A stretch of DNA of 64,000 bases. It comes from Neospora caninum Liverpool. Taxonomy: Eukaryota > Apicomplexa > Conoidasida > Eucoccidiorida > Sarcocystidae. Shown one piece after another: positions 36,838 through 50,781 of the stretch; position 1 is the stretch's first letter; each line of letters begins with the position of its first letter. The position numbers were made by a program, and so were the translations under genes. The DNA lies in NCBI RefSeq assembly GCF_000208865.1, contig NC_018397.1:4183748-4247747 (forward strand). Reading direction: 5' to 3'. The notes under the pieces are model-generated. The model had not been told where the DNA came from, did not search any database, and saw only the letters and a program-made list of their open reading frames with translations.

Positions 36838-39800
36838 TCAGAACGCATCCCTTCCATCTTCTGCGCTCTCTACGCCGTATCGCTTGCACCGGGTCCGTAC
36901 GCGTCTGCCTTTGCCTCGAACGTGTCTCCACTCCGGTGTCTCTGTCGCCCCTTCGCTCGCCCGCAGTCTCTCAGATCCGTCGCCGCTGGACCGGCGCGAG
37001 GACAGCGCGGGGGGACTGCGTGTGTGTCGCTTTCTCTGCCTGGGGCGCCCGTTGAGCCTGTCCCTCTCTCGGTCGTCTGGGTCATCAAAAAACGAGAGAA
37101 ACGACGTCCCGTGCAGCTTCTCCTCCACGAGCTGCGGCGCCGGCCCCCGACGCACCTCGACTTCGCGGCCTGCGCTGTTCACCCTGCCGACCACCCGTCT
37201 GCCTCGGCCGACTCGCACCGCTTCCTCGCCCCTTCGCTTCCGCTCAAGGGTCTCCTCGGCCAGCGCAAGTCCCCGCGATCCCGACGCGAGGAGCGGCTTC
37301 TGGCTCGGTGCGCCTCCCGCGCTCATCGTCGGCTGCACGTGCGCCGCGCCGTTCGCCTGGGCATACGCGGAAGAGAACGAAGACGAGAACGCGGAAGACC
37401 AGAGAAACAAAGAGCCGCGTTCCCGTCGCGCGTACTCGAGACCTTCGACGTAGGTGAAGTCGCTGGAACACGACGAAGACGAGAAGAAATCCGCGGTCGT
37501 CGCTGTAGCCGCGCTTTGCCTGCGCGCCAACGAGTTCTTCGAGTCCATGGTTACGAGCTTCATTTTCTGCGGACTCAACGCAGCATCCCCACTTTGAGCG
37601 ACGCACCCCGCCTCAGGCTCGTCCCCGTGTTTCGCGTGCCGGCTGCCTTCCTCTTCCACGATCGCCTTCTCCTCCTCTGGCCCCCAGGCGTCCTGGGCGT
37701 CTTGGAAAAACGCCTCGCCGTCGTACCAGTCCTCCCAGAGGGTTGTCGCCTTCCGCCCTCCTCCCGGCTGCGCCCCACCCAGCGAGCGTCTTCGCTCCTC
37801 CTCGCACGTTTGCTCACTGACGCTGCTGCCTCTGTGGTGCGAAGACGCCCCCTCGGATCCGAGCGTCCCGCCTCTCTGGTAGCTGTCGCGTTTTCCCCCA
37901 CTCCCACGTCTCGCGCCTTCCTTCGTCCCTCGTCGGTGATCCTCTCTCGCCCTCTTCTCCCCTCCGCCTCGCGCCTCGACGGAGTCCTCGCCTTCGTGAG
38001 CGCGCCGCTTGCCTGTGATCCAGTCGCGCGCGCCCACGGCAGACGCCAGCTTGGCGAAAATCGAGGACGACGAGAGGAAGTCGCCGAGGCGTCCGTGGAT
38101 ACTGTTTGCGTGGTTGGGCGATCCCGGGGTTTCTAAAGCTGCGTCCGCGTGATGCGCCGAATGGCGACGCTGGCCACGCCGCGAACCGGCCTTGCTCGTG
38201 GCAGATCTAGTGCTATCTGCATGCGAATACACCGTGGCGATCGAGGCACGCCGAGCAGCGAGGTCCGCAGCCACCCTGCGAGCGCGCCCGGACTGGCTGA
38301 CTTGCGAACCCTTCCAGCTCACACCGGTGTGCTGAGATGTGCGGGAGGCGCACGACGCCCGTCCGTCGAGTGTCTCGGAGGCGCTGGACACCGAGGCGTT
38401 GCTCCGCCGTCGGTGGAGAGATGACGCCGGCTCCGAACTCGCGCAACTGCCACTCGGTTCCCTTCCACTCGACAGTCGCGACGCCCCTCGAACGGTACCG
38501 TCCGTCCTGTTTCTTCCCTCGGAACAGGACGAACCCGATCCCTTCCGCACTTCCTCGGGTCTGCAGCGCTGCGGCTCTTCCGTCCCACGCTCGTCTCTCT
38601 CCTCTTCGCGCATCTGCAGGTTGCTCCCCCCGCGCCGTTCGCACTCTTGCTGACGCAACGCGTTGACCTCATCTGCGTCCCAGCCGCCGGCCTGGGTCCC
38701 TTGGTCTGCCGGCCCCGGCAGCGGCGCGTCTTCTCGCCTTTGCTTGGTCCTTTTTTCCTTACCCACTGTTCTCCTCCCTCGCATGATGCTGTCGAGGAAG
38801 CCCCTGTGGCGCCGGGACTTCTCGCTCCCCCTTCTGGATCCAGGTTTCTGTCTCTCCTTCGAGCCGGCCTGTGCGAGGCGCAGAGAGGCGCATGCGTCGG
38901 TCTCGCCCTGGCCGGCAACCGAGAAGGTCGAGCACGACGCGGCAGAGGCGCACGAGGCAGAAGAAGGGAGGGGCGGAACCTTCGCCAGCGACGCACTCGA
39001 GCCGTCACTTCTCACGTAGTGGCTGCCGTGGACCCGCGATGTGGACCACGTGGACACGAAGGAGAACCTCCATCGAAACCCGTAAGACCGCTTTCTGTCC
39101 CCAGCCCTGGAAGAGCACACTTCGTCTCCCTCGTCGCCCGCGGGGCCGACGCCGCTCGAACCCCCCGTTAGGTTCGACCAAAGGAAGGCAGCCGTGCTTC
39201 GCTTGCGGCGCGGAGACAGCCCCGTCGACGAGACGCTCGACCTGTTGCTGGCGAAGCAGGAACACCTGCGGTCGTCGTCCAAGAAACTGCCTCTGCTGTC
39301 CAGCCCTGCATGCACCCGGTCGTCCCTTTCGGATCCGTGGGAACACGCCGACCGAGGGACCGAGCTGTGAGAGGAGCGAGAGCTCGCGCCGCGCCTCTCG
39401 CGTCGCCACCGTCGGGGAGTCTCCTTTTTCTCGCTCTGTTTCTTCCCGCCTGAAAGACAGGAGAAGGCCGACGCACTTTCTGCGCGCCCTTGCTTCGACG
39501 AACCGGAATCCTCGCGCTTGTCGCTGCGTGTCCGCCCCGCCTGGCTCAGAAAGCCCCGGTCCCCCAAGGACTTGGGGCGCTCACTGGGAGCCCCAGAGAC
39601 CTCCGACCCCACCGCGTCTGTCGGCCGGGTCGCGCGCTTCGCCAACGAAGGGGACAGCGCCGAGGCAACAAGATGGCGACGGTTCCACTGCAAGAAGGGC
39701 GCCCGCGATGGGCTTTGCGTCTGCCCACGTGGCGCGGCATGGGACGGAAAGGTCTGTGGAGCCGGCGAAGAAAGCGTCTTCTCTTCGCCTCCGAGACCGT

Positions 39801-42800
39801 TTCCCTCCTGGCCTTCGCCTTCCGTCGACACGTCCGCGGCCCGCGACGCTCCGGTGTCCTTTGTCAGCCTTTTCCCATCCAATCGATCCACCGCGCCGGG
39901 ACTGTCTCCTCCAGCCATCGGACCAGAAAAGGACCTCTCCATCGGCAACTGCGTTTGTCCTTCCACAACCGCATGCTCCAGCGGCTCCTCCACTTCCCGG
40001 TTTGCGTGGTCGGTCGCAACGCCCGAGACACTCAAAGGGCTATGGGCTCCTTCTGTCTGACGCCCGTCGGTGGGATCGCCGCTCGTTTCGCCGTGCCGCT
40101 TCGCCTGGAGAGCCTCCGTCCGCACATGTGCGTCCAGTGTGTCGGGTCCAGGCGATTCAGTCGGATCTGTGGTTTCCTTGCCGAGACCCGACTCGCCCTT
40201 CGCTCGCCCTCGGCCTCGTGCCGCTTCCTCCTCGCTTTCCGGAGCTCCGTCGCTCCCGTAAGCCTCCGGTGCCCCGAGGCGACTCTGCCGTTCTGGCCCC
40301 GCCCTCGAGGGCCCTTTCCCCCCCCCTTCACGAAGCAACCCGTGTTGTCTTTCCTCGCTTTCTCTTCCTCCACGGGCTGCCCAAGCGGGTCCCTCCCTAG
40401 GGACGCCGCCTGGTTGCTCACGATCAGCACTGCCTTCGCCGCTGCCGCTGCAGAGCGACAACGCGACCAACTCGCGACTGCTGAGCTGGGGAGACACTTC
40501 GGAACTGGACCTGCCTGGCGCAGTATCAGCTGAAGAGCCTTCCCTCCTCGAGGCTGACTCCGCTGTCGCCATGGGAAGCCTCTCGGGATCAGGTGAAGGC
40601 AACGCCCCACCGCCACCGCCACACTGGTCGGCAGTCTGAGGCCCGACGCCAGGAGGCGAAGAAGGTGCCATGCCAGGAGAAAGCTGTCTCTTCGCGTACT
40701 GGGACGGACTCGCAGGTCCGCTCTCGGGCCTTCTCCATAACCACGAACGTCCGGGGCGGCTTTCAGCAACGGTCCTGTCCACATGCGAATGCGGGGACAA
40801 CGGCGGCAACGGAGGGCTGTTCCACACCGACGGGTTTCGGCGCCCCGTCTCGGTCGACGGCGCGTGTGTGTCTTTGCTGTGCCTGTCCCCTCCGCATGCG
40901 TCTCCTCTGCTTCGCTGCCTCGCGTCCTCGCGGCCTGCACCCGGCGTTTTCGCCGACCCCTCATCCGGGGTGCCCCCCCGAGCACTTCGCTTAGGTTTCC
41001 GGGAGTCCTTGATGATGCCGGTCGCGCATGCAGCCAGGAACGATGAGTCGCCGACAACCGAGGACATCGGTTCAGTTTCGTCGCGCGCTTCTGAAGGCAG
41101 CTCCTCGGCGTCTGCCCATTCCTCTGGGCAAAGAGACGTGTCTTCCTCTCGGTTTCCCCCCGGCTGGGAACCCTCCTCCGGAGCCGACTGCCGGCCCGCG
41201 TCAAGTCCCCCCCTCGCGGCTGCCTCACGCCCATCTCGGTCGTCTAGCGGGTCAGCACCGCCGTTCTCCAGGCAACTCAGGCCTAGGCGGCCAAAGGCCA
41301 CCCCCAGCTGAGAGGTTTTCGTCCCGTCTTCTCCATGATGAGGACTGCGGAGCACCACGGCACCAGGCTCCGACTGCTGCAGGGGCGCGTCGCCAATGCC
41401 AACTTCTCTTCGTCGTCCATCGGCCCCTGCTGCCGCACTCGCCGAGGTTCCACAGGCGTCAGGACATCGTTCCTGAAAGCCCTCCGGTCGCGAAGCATTT
41501 GCCGGGTTGGGGTCGCGGGGCGAAACCGGGGGGAGAGGCGGGGACGAAGACGCATGCACGGGCACGCCCTGTGAAGGCGAACAAAGGAAGTTGAGGCCAG
41601 CGTCCGTAGGCAAGGCGCGTCCGTGCCTCCCACTGTCGTTTCCTCCTGCGTCTGCGCTCTCGCAGGGTGACGCACTTCCACCAGCCTCGCGTGTGGCACT
41701 GTCTCCGCCGCTCGCGGCTGCGGCAGACAACGGACACACGGAGGTGTTGTGCACGCTGAATGTGGAAACAGGCAGTGGTGAAGAAGAAAGGGGCTGTCTG
41801 TCGGGCGCGGCTCCGGCTTGCCGCTGCGCCTGCAGAAGGCTGTGGAGGCGCGCTGGCCCCTGTGGGGTTCGGAGAAACTGCAGGAGGGGCCCGTCGTCGA
41901 GAGGGCGAGACGGCGAGGAGACGTCTTGCTCTTCCCCCTCTTTGCCGCCGTTTCCAACGCTCCCGGCGCCCGGTCGGAACGCGCCGAGGTGTTCCTCCAG
42001 TAGCTGGAAGAACCGTTCCTCTTGTCCTCGCAAGTCTTCTGCGCGAACGGGTGCGGAGCGCTGCAAGTCCAAGTCGGCGCTTTCGCCTTTTCGATAGGGC
42101 AGAAACAGATGCGGATTCAACGAGGTCTGGTCGAAGGACGTGGCGTTTCTATTCAGGATTGCCTCCGCATGCGGAGGTCGAAAGAAAGACGGAAGAAGCG
42201 TGTTGGGAGGCAGCGAAGGAAGATGCTCGAAGGCGCAGCTGTCGTGCATACGGCACTCCGAACCCGCAGAGGCGAGAGGCCGAAAGAGATCGACTTGCTG
42301 AGACAGGGCTAGCCAGGTCTCAGATTCGCCTGTCATTCCGGGCTCAGGCACGACTCCCTCCCGCGCACCTGGCGGCGTCACGAAGCCCGCGATGTCCTCG
42401 GCTCTGGGCCCCGAGGGCGAGTTCTCTGCAGTGGAATTCGAGGCCGCGGAGAGGCGGAAGAAATCGGCCTTGTCAGCAAGACGGAGAACAGCGTCACCTA
42501 TCTCGCTGGCGTGAGGGCCAGCCGAACTCGAGGGTAGGAGCGAAAGCGCGGAACTGACAAGAGCGCTTGAATCGGGTTCTCCCCCTGGCGCCGTCCCGGC
42601 TTCATGCAGCTCACGAGGAGAGCCGCCGGAAGGCGCACACAGAGGCGGTGGACTGGGAACGTCTGTCTGACAGGAAACTTCCGCATGGAACTGGTCTGAG
42701 AGATGCAGGGACGGCGCTGACGGAGCATGCAGTGCATTTGAACTTGAAGGCGGGCACATGCCAGTTATGAGGGCAGTGTCGAGTTGATTGGCGCTGCTGT

Positions 42801-45800
42801 CTTCAGCACCTCGCGTGGTCTGGCTTTCCCCTCTGACGTCCTCTTCTCCTTCGCCCTGTACATTTCGGCCCTCCTGGTCGCCGTTCTTCCCCCCTGTGGA
42901 GCGCAACAACCCACTCAAGGCGACTTGTCCTTCGTCTTTTCCTTCACGCCCTTGCCGGGAGTCAGCAGAAGCAGGCGCTTTGTCCTGGCTTCTCTCTCCC
43001 GCCGGCTCGCCTCTCTCGTCTGCCTCGTCAGTCTCTCTGCATTCGCCGCTGGTTTGTAGACCCGTGGAGCAAATCCCGCTGTCCCCTGCTCCATCTGCCC
43101 CGTTTCGAAATTCCGTGTCTTCGCTGCTTCCGCCTCTCGGGACGCTTGCCTCTTTGGGCAAATCCGCCATCCGCCGCTGCAGCGCTCTGGACTGGCCATC
43201 CGCGCCTGCCTGTCTGTGGCGATCTCCGGTCTCTTCAGGCGCCTCGCTGCGGCTCAGCCAGAGAGGAGAGGAAACTTGCGACGCCCCGTCTCGCCCAGGC
43301 GCCATTGCAGGCGTCAACGGCGTCATGGCGATAGAAAGGCCCACAGTCGTTGACGAACCACACGACGCGTGGGACGAAGTCCTCTTCAACATCCTGGTCC
43401 CTCCGGCATCTGCGTCTCCCTGCTGTTCTGGTTCTTCAAGTGGGGAAGCCTGCGCACACACGGACGTGGTCGAAGAGCACGGAGGGCCGCCCGATGGCGG
43501 CGTAGGCTTCCTGTCGGCTTCGTCGCCGTTTCTGCCGCCTTCACCCGATTCAAACGACGCAGCGGCGGCACACGCTGAGTCCCGTCCTCTGTCTCGAGCG
43601 TCTCCGTCGCGCTCTACTTCTTCGGCCGTCTCGTGCACGACGCCGTTGCGGCAAGACAAGGGCTGCTCAGGGGCCCGCGCAGGTGCCTGGCTGCCGGCTG
43701 AGCCTCGCGTCGAGCGGGTTTCATCTTGCGCTCTCGTGGGGCTCTCCGTGTCCTGTTTCCCGGGCGAAACGTCTCTGGCCTTGACCGCAGGCCGACGCAG
43801 GCGCCCGTCTTCCTGCCTTGGTGGAGACGCATCTCCCGAGGCAGGAGAACCAGCAGAAGCAGCGGGTGAAGCCGCAGAAGAGGAGGCGGCAGGAACAGAA
43901 ACAGCAACGGAAGATTCACGAGAGCCGACCCGACAAGGGGAGCCAGGGCACGGCTCGCCTCGAACTGCGGAAAAGCCAGACAAATCAGGATGAAGCGGAG
44001 AAAACGGTGGGATCTGCAGACACACATGGAAGCACACACAGAGGAAACAATGGGTGGAGCGACCGCGTCGAGGACCCAACTTGCGGCGCTCGCAAAAGCA
44101 CCGAGCACAACGACGAACAACCCAGCTGTTGACAGTTTCTGGCCAGTCTGTCCTTCAATGGGTTTTGAGTCTACGAATCTGCGCATGCCTAGGTGATTCG
44201 CATTTCGTGTGCAAATCTATGCAAGGCGACCACGACGCTGCCGTCGCGACACGCCCCCGGTCCATTCTGCAGTTTCCTTTTCGGAGGTTTGCCGCTACAC
44301 TCTGGTGAAATCTGCCTAATCCTTTGTGGGCGACGGTTGTAGAGACAGGGCAGGGACTGAGACGAGGCATTCGCGATCGAGAGTCAGCAGCACGAGGGCG
44401 GAAAGGGAAGCAGTTTGCATCACGGGCACTCCGTTTACCTGCTCAGGGCGTTTGCTGGTTGAGGGCGGCTGCTCAGAAACATCCTGGCACATAGCTGGGG
44501 CCTTCGCGAAGCAGTCTCTGAATGACGCATCTTCCCCATGGATCGAACTTTCTTCGCCCGTGTGAAAGTTGCCTGCCTCCCCCACAATGCGCCGCGGAGA
44601 CGGCCGCGGTTGACAGGAGTCGCGGAGCGTCGGCTGGTTTTCCACTGACGACGGCAACTTTTCGAGGGAGGAGCACAGCGTATTGCGGCGTTCTTCAGCC
44701 GTCCCTCCTGCGTCCGCGGAAGACGGGGGACTGCCTCTCCGTTTTCGCTCTGTCACGAGTCCGTCGCTCTCCCCGGAGAAATTGCCGTTCACCGCTTCGG
44801 CTTCTTTCTTACAGTTCAGTGGTTTTGAAGGCGGCGAAGGCAAAGGCCTCGCCTGTTCCTCGCGTCTGTCTCGGGCGCCTTGTAGCTTCCCAGGCCTCGC
44901 CTGGCTAGCTGAAAACGCCCGGTAGCCGACGGGGCCCCGGCCCTCATACAGGGACTGCTGCGTCGCTGTGCTATGCCCGCCGACTCCCCGCGACGAGAGT
45001 TGAGGCAGCATCCCGCCCTCGGATCGCTTTTCCTGCGGTTGAGCCGAACGGGCCGATAGGCCGTGGTCTCGCCAGGAAGACGCGGCGGGCGAGGGCGCCC
45101 GAGGAGAAGCGATCTTGGAGGAACCGCCGACGTCGCTTCCTTCTCGGCTCGCGGCCTCCCTCCCGCTCTTTCTTCTGCCCACGTGGCAAGCACTCTCTTT
45201 CGCCCGGTGGCTGTGCGCAGCGCTCTCCGGGCCAGTGGAAACAGACGCGCGTTCGCTCGCCAGCGCACTGTTCGCGCCTGACAACGGGCTCAGCTGCGGG
45301 TAAAGAGAAGAGCAGACGGACGCCGGCGAGAGGGGAGTCGGCAGCGGCTTTTGGACTTTGTGGAACCACGGGTGAGTGAGGGCCTGCGATGCCGCGCAGC
45401 GTTTCTCGGGGTTCCGGCAGCACATCCAGGCGACCAAGTCTTTCAGCGAGTGCGTCACGTTTCCCCATCGATGGTGTGTGAAGTTCAGTTGACACCGCAA
45501 GTTCTTCTTCAAGATTTCCTTCACGTTCGCCCCTCGAAAAGGCGTGAAGCCGGCAATCAGCGTGTACAGGATGATCCCCGCACTGAACACGTCGACCTTC
45601 GTGCCGTACGGCAGGTCTTGGAGGATTTCTGGCGCGACGTATCCAGGCGACCCACACCGCATGCGCATCGACGGGCTGCCGAGCGTCGACGCAAGGCCAA
45701 AGTCTATGAGTTTCAGGGTCGTTGGGTTGTCTGGCGCCTCGAGAATCAGGTTCTCCGTCTTGAGGTCGCGGTGGACGACGCCCTTGGAATGGAGACACTG

Positions 45801-46688
45801 GAGCGCGAGAAGCAGGCGGCGCATGCACTGCCGCGCCTGGTCCTCCGTGACGGGTCCCTTTTCGCTCAGGTAATCAAAGAGCTCGCCGCCGCGAAGGTAC
45901 TCCAGCACTAGACAGACGTAGTCCTCTTGCTCGTACGCGGCGTAGAGGCGCAGGATGTACGGGTGGAGAACCTTCCGGAGGACTTCAATCTCCGTGTACA
46001 CGTTGCTCTCGAGCACCTTCTTCTTGTTGATCGCCTTCACAACGACCTTCTCGCCTGTGAAGAGGTGGACGCCGATGTAAACCTTCGCAAAGCTCCCTTC
46101 GCCAATGAAGTCCGTGAGGCGATACAGATCCGTGAACTTGAGGAGGCGGCAGCCCAGCTGCTGCAAGGTCTCGAGCCACAGGTTGCAGATCCGCGCCTCG
46201 GAGCACTGAAACTCGTACTCGCCGTTGCTCGCAATGATGTACACACACGGCCCCTGCTCCGTGATGTTGTTGACCAGCCTGGCCTCGGCGAGAGGAATCT
46301 TGAACTTGGGCGCCGTCGAGGTCTTTTCCTTCCAACACAGGAGATAAAAACCCTGGGGATCGAACCCGTGGTCGCCTGCATGCGGTACGCCCGGTCTCGC
46401 TCCTCCCGCAAGCAGGCCGGGGACCTCCGAGACGAGTTCGAGGAGATTCCTCTCTTCAGACGAGGCGGCAGCGAGAGGAGGCGCACTGACGCCCGGCCCC
46501 GGACCGGGGGGTGAAGCCCCGACCCGAGAAGGCTTCCGCCAGAGGTCCACGTCACTGGGAGCGCCTGGATATGCTGGCGGCGACAGCGCCGAATAGAACC
46601 CTTCGAGTTCAAACGAGACATATTTTGTCACGCGCGTGGCCAACGGAAGAGGCAGTCTCTTCCCCAAGAGAGCAAAAAACTTCTCCAT
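36838..46688 (-). CDS. PH domain plus CAMK-type Ser/Thr protein kinase with giant C-terminal tail
   Basis: Two coding exons, 46688-44439 and 44013-36838, join in phase 0 (donor GTAAAC after KRPEQ, acceptor CTGCAG before IPPFSP), giving 3,141 aa. Residues about 105-190 form a PH-like domain (GFYLLCWKEK, CVYIIASNGEYEFQC, LWLETLQQLG). The kinase domain spans about 190-445. It has a Gly loop GEGSFAKVYIG, VVVK with Lys218, HRDLKTEN (306-313), DFGLAS (Asp329), activation loop, GYVAPE (349-354) and PWFHKV, so all catalytic residues are present. No EF hands are visible. The fold belongs to the CAMK/SNF1-like group and should be catalytically active at a phosphoinositide-containing membrane. The remaining roughly 2,690 residues are Ser/Gly/Glu/Arg-rich and probably disordered; 2,391 of them come from one exon of 7.2 kb. 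Opposite-strand ORFs of 400-509 codons here are shadows. Substrates cannot be told from sequence. Confidence 0.9.
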
Positions 46689-49600
46689 CTTTGCTGTTGA
46701 GCGAGGCGGGCGTGAAACAAACTCGCGAGCGGAGAGGAGAGGAGGGGAGGCGCCTGCGCGAAGAGCAAGCGCAAGAGGGAAAGGTAAGAGAAACTGGGAC
46801 AGGCGACTCCAGATGACCGAAATAGTGCTGGAGCGCCTGTTTCATTTGGGACGCGACGGTCTCTTCCCTCGTGGACGCTTTGTCGCGAGTTCCTCCGTGT
46901 GAGCGGCTGTGGAGCGAAAGAGAGAAGACGGAGTTAGCGGGACAAAAACGAACGAAAGCGTCCTTCGGAAAAGACGCTCCCCTAGGCAGCATTGCCAGAC
47001 TCAAGGGACGAGCACGAGGAAGACGCGGTGGGACGACGCCGGAGCGAAGACAGTATGGAGACGCTGCACGGGCACGCTTCGGTGGCCATTCCCGTCACCC
47101 TGGAAACGCACGAGTCGTTCGTGCGTGAGAGCACCTCTTGTCAACTGGGGCCGAACGACTTTCACCTGAATACACCTCGCGTGAGGAACGAGGCCAGACG
47201 GCGCTTGGCACGACGCAGGACCGGAAATATGTACACAGGCAGAACAGTTACGAGAAACGTGTGCCTCGAGGTTCCTCAGAAAGAAGCCTGTCAAACGTGG
47301 GTGCCTAGTTCAGGACAACGACTCGACGAGATCGGGAGCAACCCGTCTCTCCGAACAAAAAACATCAATGTGGGAACGAAATGGAGGGAACGCAAGACGC
47401 GTTTTTCCACGACGCATCAAATGCTGACAAGTAACCTGTAGCCCGCACGCATGCGAGAAATCCGGTACACACCTAGTTTACACAAAAAGTCGCACATGGA
47501 AACACTTCGATCCCGGAGGGGCGAGTCCGTATACCTGAAGAGGAGCGCAGGATATATTGGGCCGATAACAGCCAATCCAGCGAGCGCTATAGATGCATAG
47601 AGGTGTAAATAGCACACCTGTGTACATGTGTATACCCCTGCAGTCGGGCGTCGACCGATCTACAGAGCAGAAAAAGCAAGTGCCGAAGACGGAGACAGCT
47701 TCTGGGTTCAGGAGACGTGGGGCGCTGTTTCACGAGAAACGGATCTTCCTTGCGTTTCATAACGTGGTCTCCACAGTGGAGAACTATCATACGCGAATCG
47801 CTCTTTCCTCTCTGCAGTTCTCTTCAAACAGCTTAGGATCAGGCACAGGGCGCGTCGAGGCGGGGCTGGCTGAGACCGCTCGCTCTCTCTTGGCCCTGTT
47901 CCTGTCGAAAGGATTCTTCATGGAGAAGGCAGAGGAAAGGAAGGCGGGGACGAGGGCGGCGCGCCTCTCCACAAGTGTGTCGACACGTGTCCCTTTTTTG
48001 CGTTCTGTTAAAATGTGCTTCAGTGACAAAGCCGGGAGAGAGACGAGGCGAACGCTGGCCACAAACACGAGGCAGCCCGTAGGAGGCAAACGCGTTGACA
48101 AACGATACGGGAAAATCCGAGACGACAAAAACGCCAGAGATGGGGATCCGGCCAGCGCAGGAAAATTGGACACCCGCACAGCTTCTCAAATACCTCAAAA
48201 GACGGCGGGAGGACCTCCAGAGTAACCTCCCGTCGAGGGAGGCAGACGGACACCCCGGCCCCGCACGGCCTATCGAGAGAGCGAGTTTCCAAGAGAGAGC
48301 ATTGAGCTTAGAAGTCTGGGAACAAAACGGCCTGTGGTTACATCCCAGGCGCGACACAACGGAAAGCCGCGAGATTCTCCGTCACCGGCGAAGCGGCAGG
48401 ACGCGGACAGGCCACGGAGAGGAGAGACGGGCATGGCCCAAAAGGGGGAAACGGTGCGGGTGCATGCGTGTCGTGGAACAAAGAACCCCTACGAACACGG
48501 AAGAGAACGTGCACTTGCAAAGAAAGGCGTGATAACTCGAATACAGGAACGACGGAGAACCCGCGGAAGGGTGACGCGTGGTCGCCGCGACGGGCGTTTT
48601 ACCAGCTGGTGACAAGGGAGAAAGGAGCGATAGACCGGCATACAGAGGATCACCGTTGCCTTTAAAGCTGCCAGACTGCAAAAAATTTGGCCCCAGTACC
48701 CTGTTCGACTTCCTAGCAGATTTCCAGGCAATGCCTTTGTCGACGCCTGGCAGACGAGTATGGCAGATGATCAAGCGGAGGCGCGCGCAGTTCGCAGGAT
48801 GCAGCCCCCAAACTGGCATGAAGCCCAAGGACCAAGAACGGGAAAGAAGCAAGAAGAAAAGGCACGATACAGACGAGTAGTCAAATCGTCCCTAGTCCCA
48901 AAGGCGAAAGCCTCTGGAAAGAAGCACGAACTCTCTGCTGTCTGGTTCACCCGACCAAAAGCATTTCTCTGCTGCCAAATCGATTTTCCCTGCCGGCACC
49001 CGGGAAACAAAAAGAGGCGCCGTGTGGCTGCGCACATGTTTTCTCCTCTGATCGGCAGATTCTTCCCTCGGTAGATCATGCGTCCAAAAGAATGAGAAAA
49101 CGCATGGCCGTCTGCTGTATTTGTTGGGGAAGAGCAGGAAACATGGAAGAAACGAACGAGACGAGGAAAATTGACAGACGCACAGCGAAGCGCACAAGGG
49201 ATGCGGGTTTCCTCCTCCTTGCATACGCACCCCCGGCGCGTCCAAAGGAAGAAGGCCAGTCAGTGAAAATATGCCGGTCACACGACCGTATCTCTAAACA
49301 TGAAGCGGATAATAAAAATCGGGAAAACAGCCTCCAGTGCGGGTTTACATGCCTTTTGGAAAAGAGAGCTTCCACGCATCCTCTCCGTCTCTCCGCTGCA
49401 ACAAAGGGACGGGGCTAGATTGAGCGGGCCGGCTAGTCACTCGACAGAGGGGGAAACGGCCGGGGAGTCTCGCCTCGGGAGCCACGGTCCAAAGCACGTG
49501 TGAAAGAACTACGAAACGCCACAGAAAAGCATGCGTTCGGAGCAGAAAATGTGGAAGGGGAGGGAAGGCAGTTTACCTTTGTGACTCTGTTTCGACTTTC

Positions 49601-50709
49601 TGCTTCTCCTGTAGACAAGAAGCTTCTGGATGGCACACGAAGGCGCGATCAACTCAGGGGGAACAGAGCAGTCGCGGCAGCGCGCCGAGGTTAAGAATTT
49701 AGTGACACATTCTCGAACGGCAGACTGCCTGTTGCTTTTCTCCGCAGCACAGTTGAATCAGTCACATGCCCGGCGTGCCGAAAGTACGGAGTTTCTAGGG
49801 AAAAAGCAGAACACCCGTGAAAAACACTCGGGGGTTTCGCGGCCTGCGTTTGGTGTCGCGAGGCGCCAGACCGGCATGTGGGCTAAACACATGTTACACC
49901 CTTTCTGCAATGCTCGATCGTTCTGTGTATCGTGTGTGAAAAACCGACACGCGCGGGTGTTTTGGACCCAGCAGGCGAAGCGAGTCATGTTCTGCTATTC
50001 GATACCACCGTTCCGTGCTGGTGTAGTCCACAGTGGCGACATGGAGGAAAGATCGCTCACTCCTGATGAGGGTCACACAAAAGAATGATACAAATGATAC
50101 TCCCTACATGGTTTTTAGTGCTCAATCACGTGAACGAACGTGGCGCTTTGGTTCAAGGGCGCTCGAAAAGAGGCTGCTTTGCTGCTGCTGAGGCCGGTCG
50201 TCACGGCGTCCACCAGGACGTCCTCGCACCTTCCAGTGTGTTTTTTGACGTTTGCATTCAGCGATTGTTACGTGGAGCACCGGCGCTGGGGGCCTCCGAG
50301 GTCAAGAATACTCTGCCGCCGAAGCTTCGCACGACGGAATTTCTGGGGTGTTCCATATACCTTCGAACATCCTGTGGTACACGCCTGGCTCATCTAAGAA
50401 ACGACAGCGACGATTTCTCGGCAACATACACGAACGTGACAGGGATAAACTGCATGCGTAGTAGAGAAGCGAAGTTTCCTCGTGATGTATCCGTCGAATC
50501 TGTTGTCGATGATAGGTAGTGAACAGGCGTCTGCCAGTCCAAACAGATTTTCACGTGAGCCACGATTTTAATCTCATGCAATTACGCGCACATATGAACC
50601 CATGACCGCACTACCGTCTTGTGAGTTACACAACGGAACCAGAGTGACTATCACCTCATTTCATTCGGCACCACAACCCTCGAAAAGACAACTCAACTTC
50701 CAGTAGCAA
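46689..50709. other. 4 kb spacer upstream of the kinase, no supported gene
   Basis: This should hold the promoter and 5' UTR of the kinase gene at its low-coordinate end. The largest open frame is 210 codons (47593-48225, plus) without motifs or plausible splice partners. No repeats or RNA genes were recognised before the tRNA. Confidence 0.5.
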
Positions 50710-50781
50710 AGGTCCCACCGGGACTCGAACCCGGGTTACTGGATTCAAAGTCCAGGGTGCTAACCACTACACTATGGAACC
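50710..50781 (-). tRNA. tRNA-Gln (anticodon UUG)
   Basis: Read on the minus strand, the 72-base gene begins GGTTCCATAGTGTAGTGG and ends GGTGGGACC plus discriminator T. The acceptor stem GGTTCCA pairs with TGGGACC with one G-U pair. The anticodon arm is CTGGA-CTTTGAA-TCCAG, giving anticodon TTG for CAA codons. The T arm CCGGG-TTCGAGT-CCCGG contains a consensus B box (GGTTCGAGTCC), and the D arm contains the A box. There is no intron. A run of four T on the transcribed strand about 24 bases downstream (50686-50683) may terminate RNA polymerase III. Confidence 0.96.

Noticed and set aside
36640..44132. Long plus-strand open frames (up to about 509 codons) opposite the kinase gene, such as 36640-38136, 38871-40400 and 42788-43993
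   Set aside because: They are antisense to a continuous, family-supported coding exon. Their Arg/Pro/Ser-rich translations lack motifs and arise from the codon bias of the minus-strand gene.
47593..48225. 210-codon plus-strand ORF upstream of the kinase
   Set aside because: The composition is charged and unstructured, with no motif, and overlapping open frames exist on the other strand; there is not enough support for a gene.
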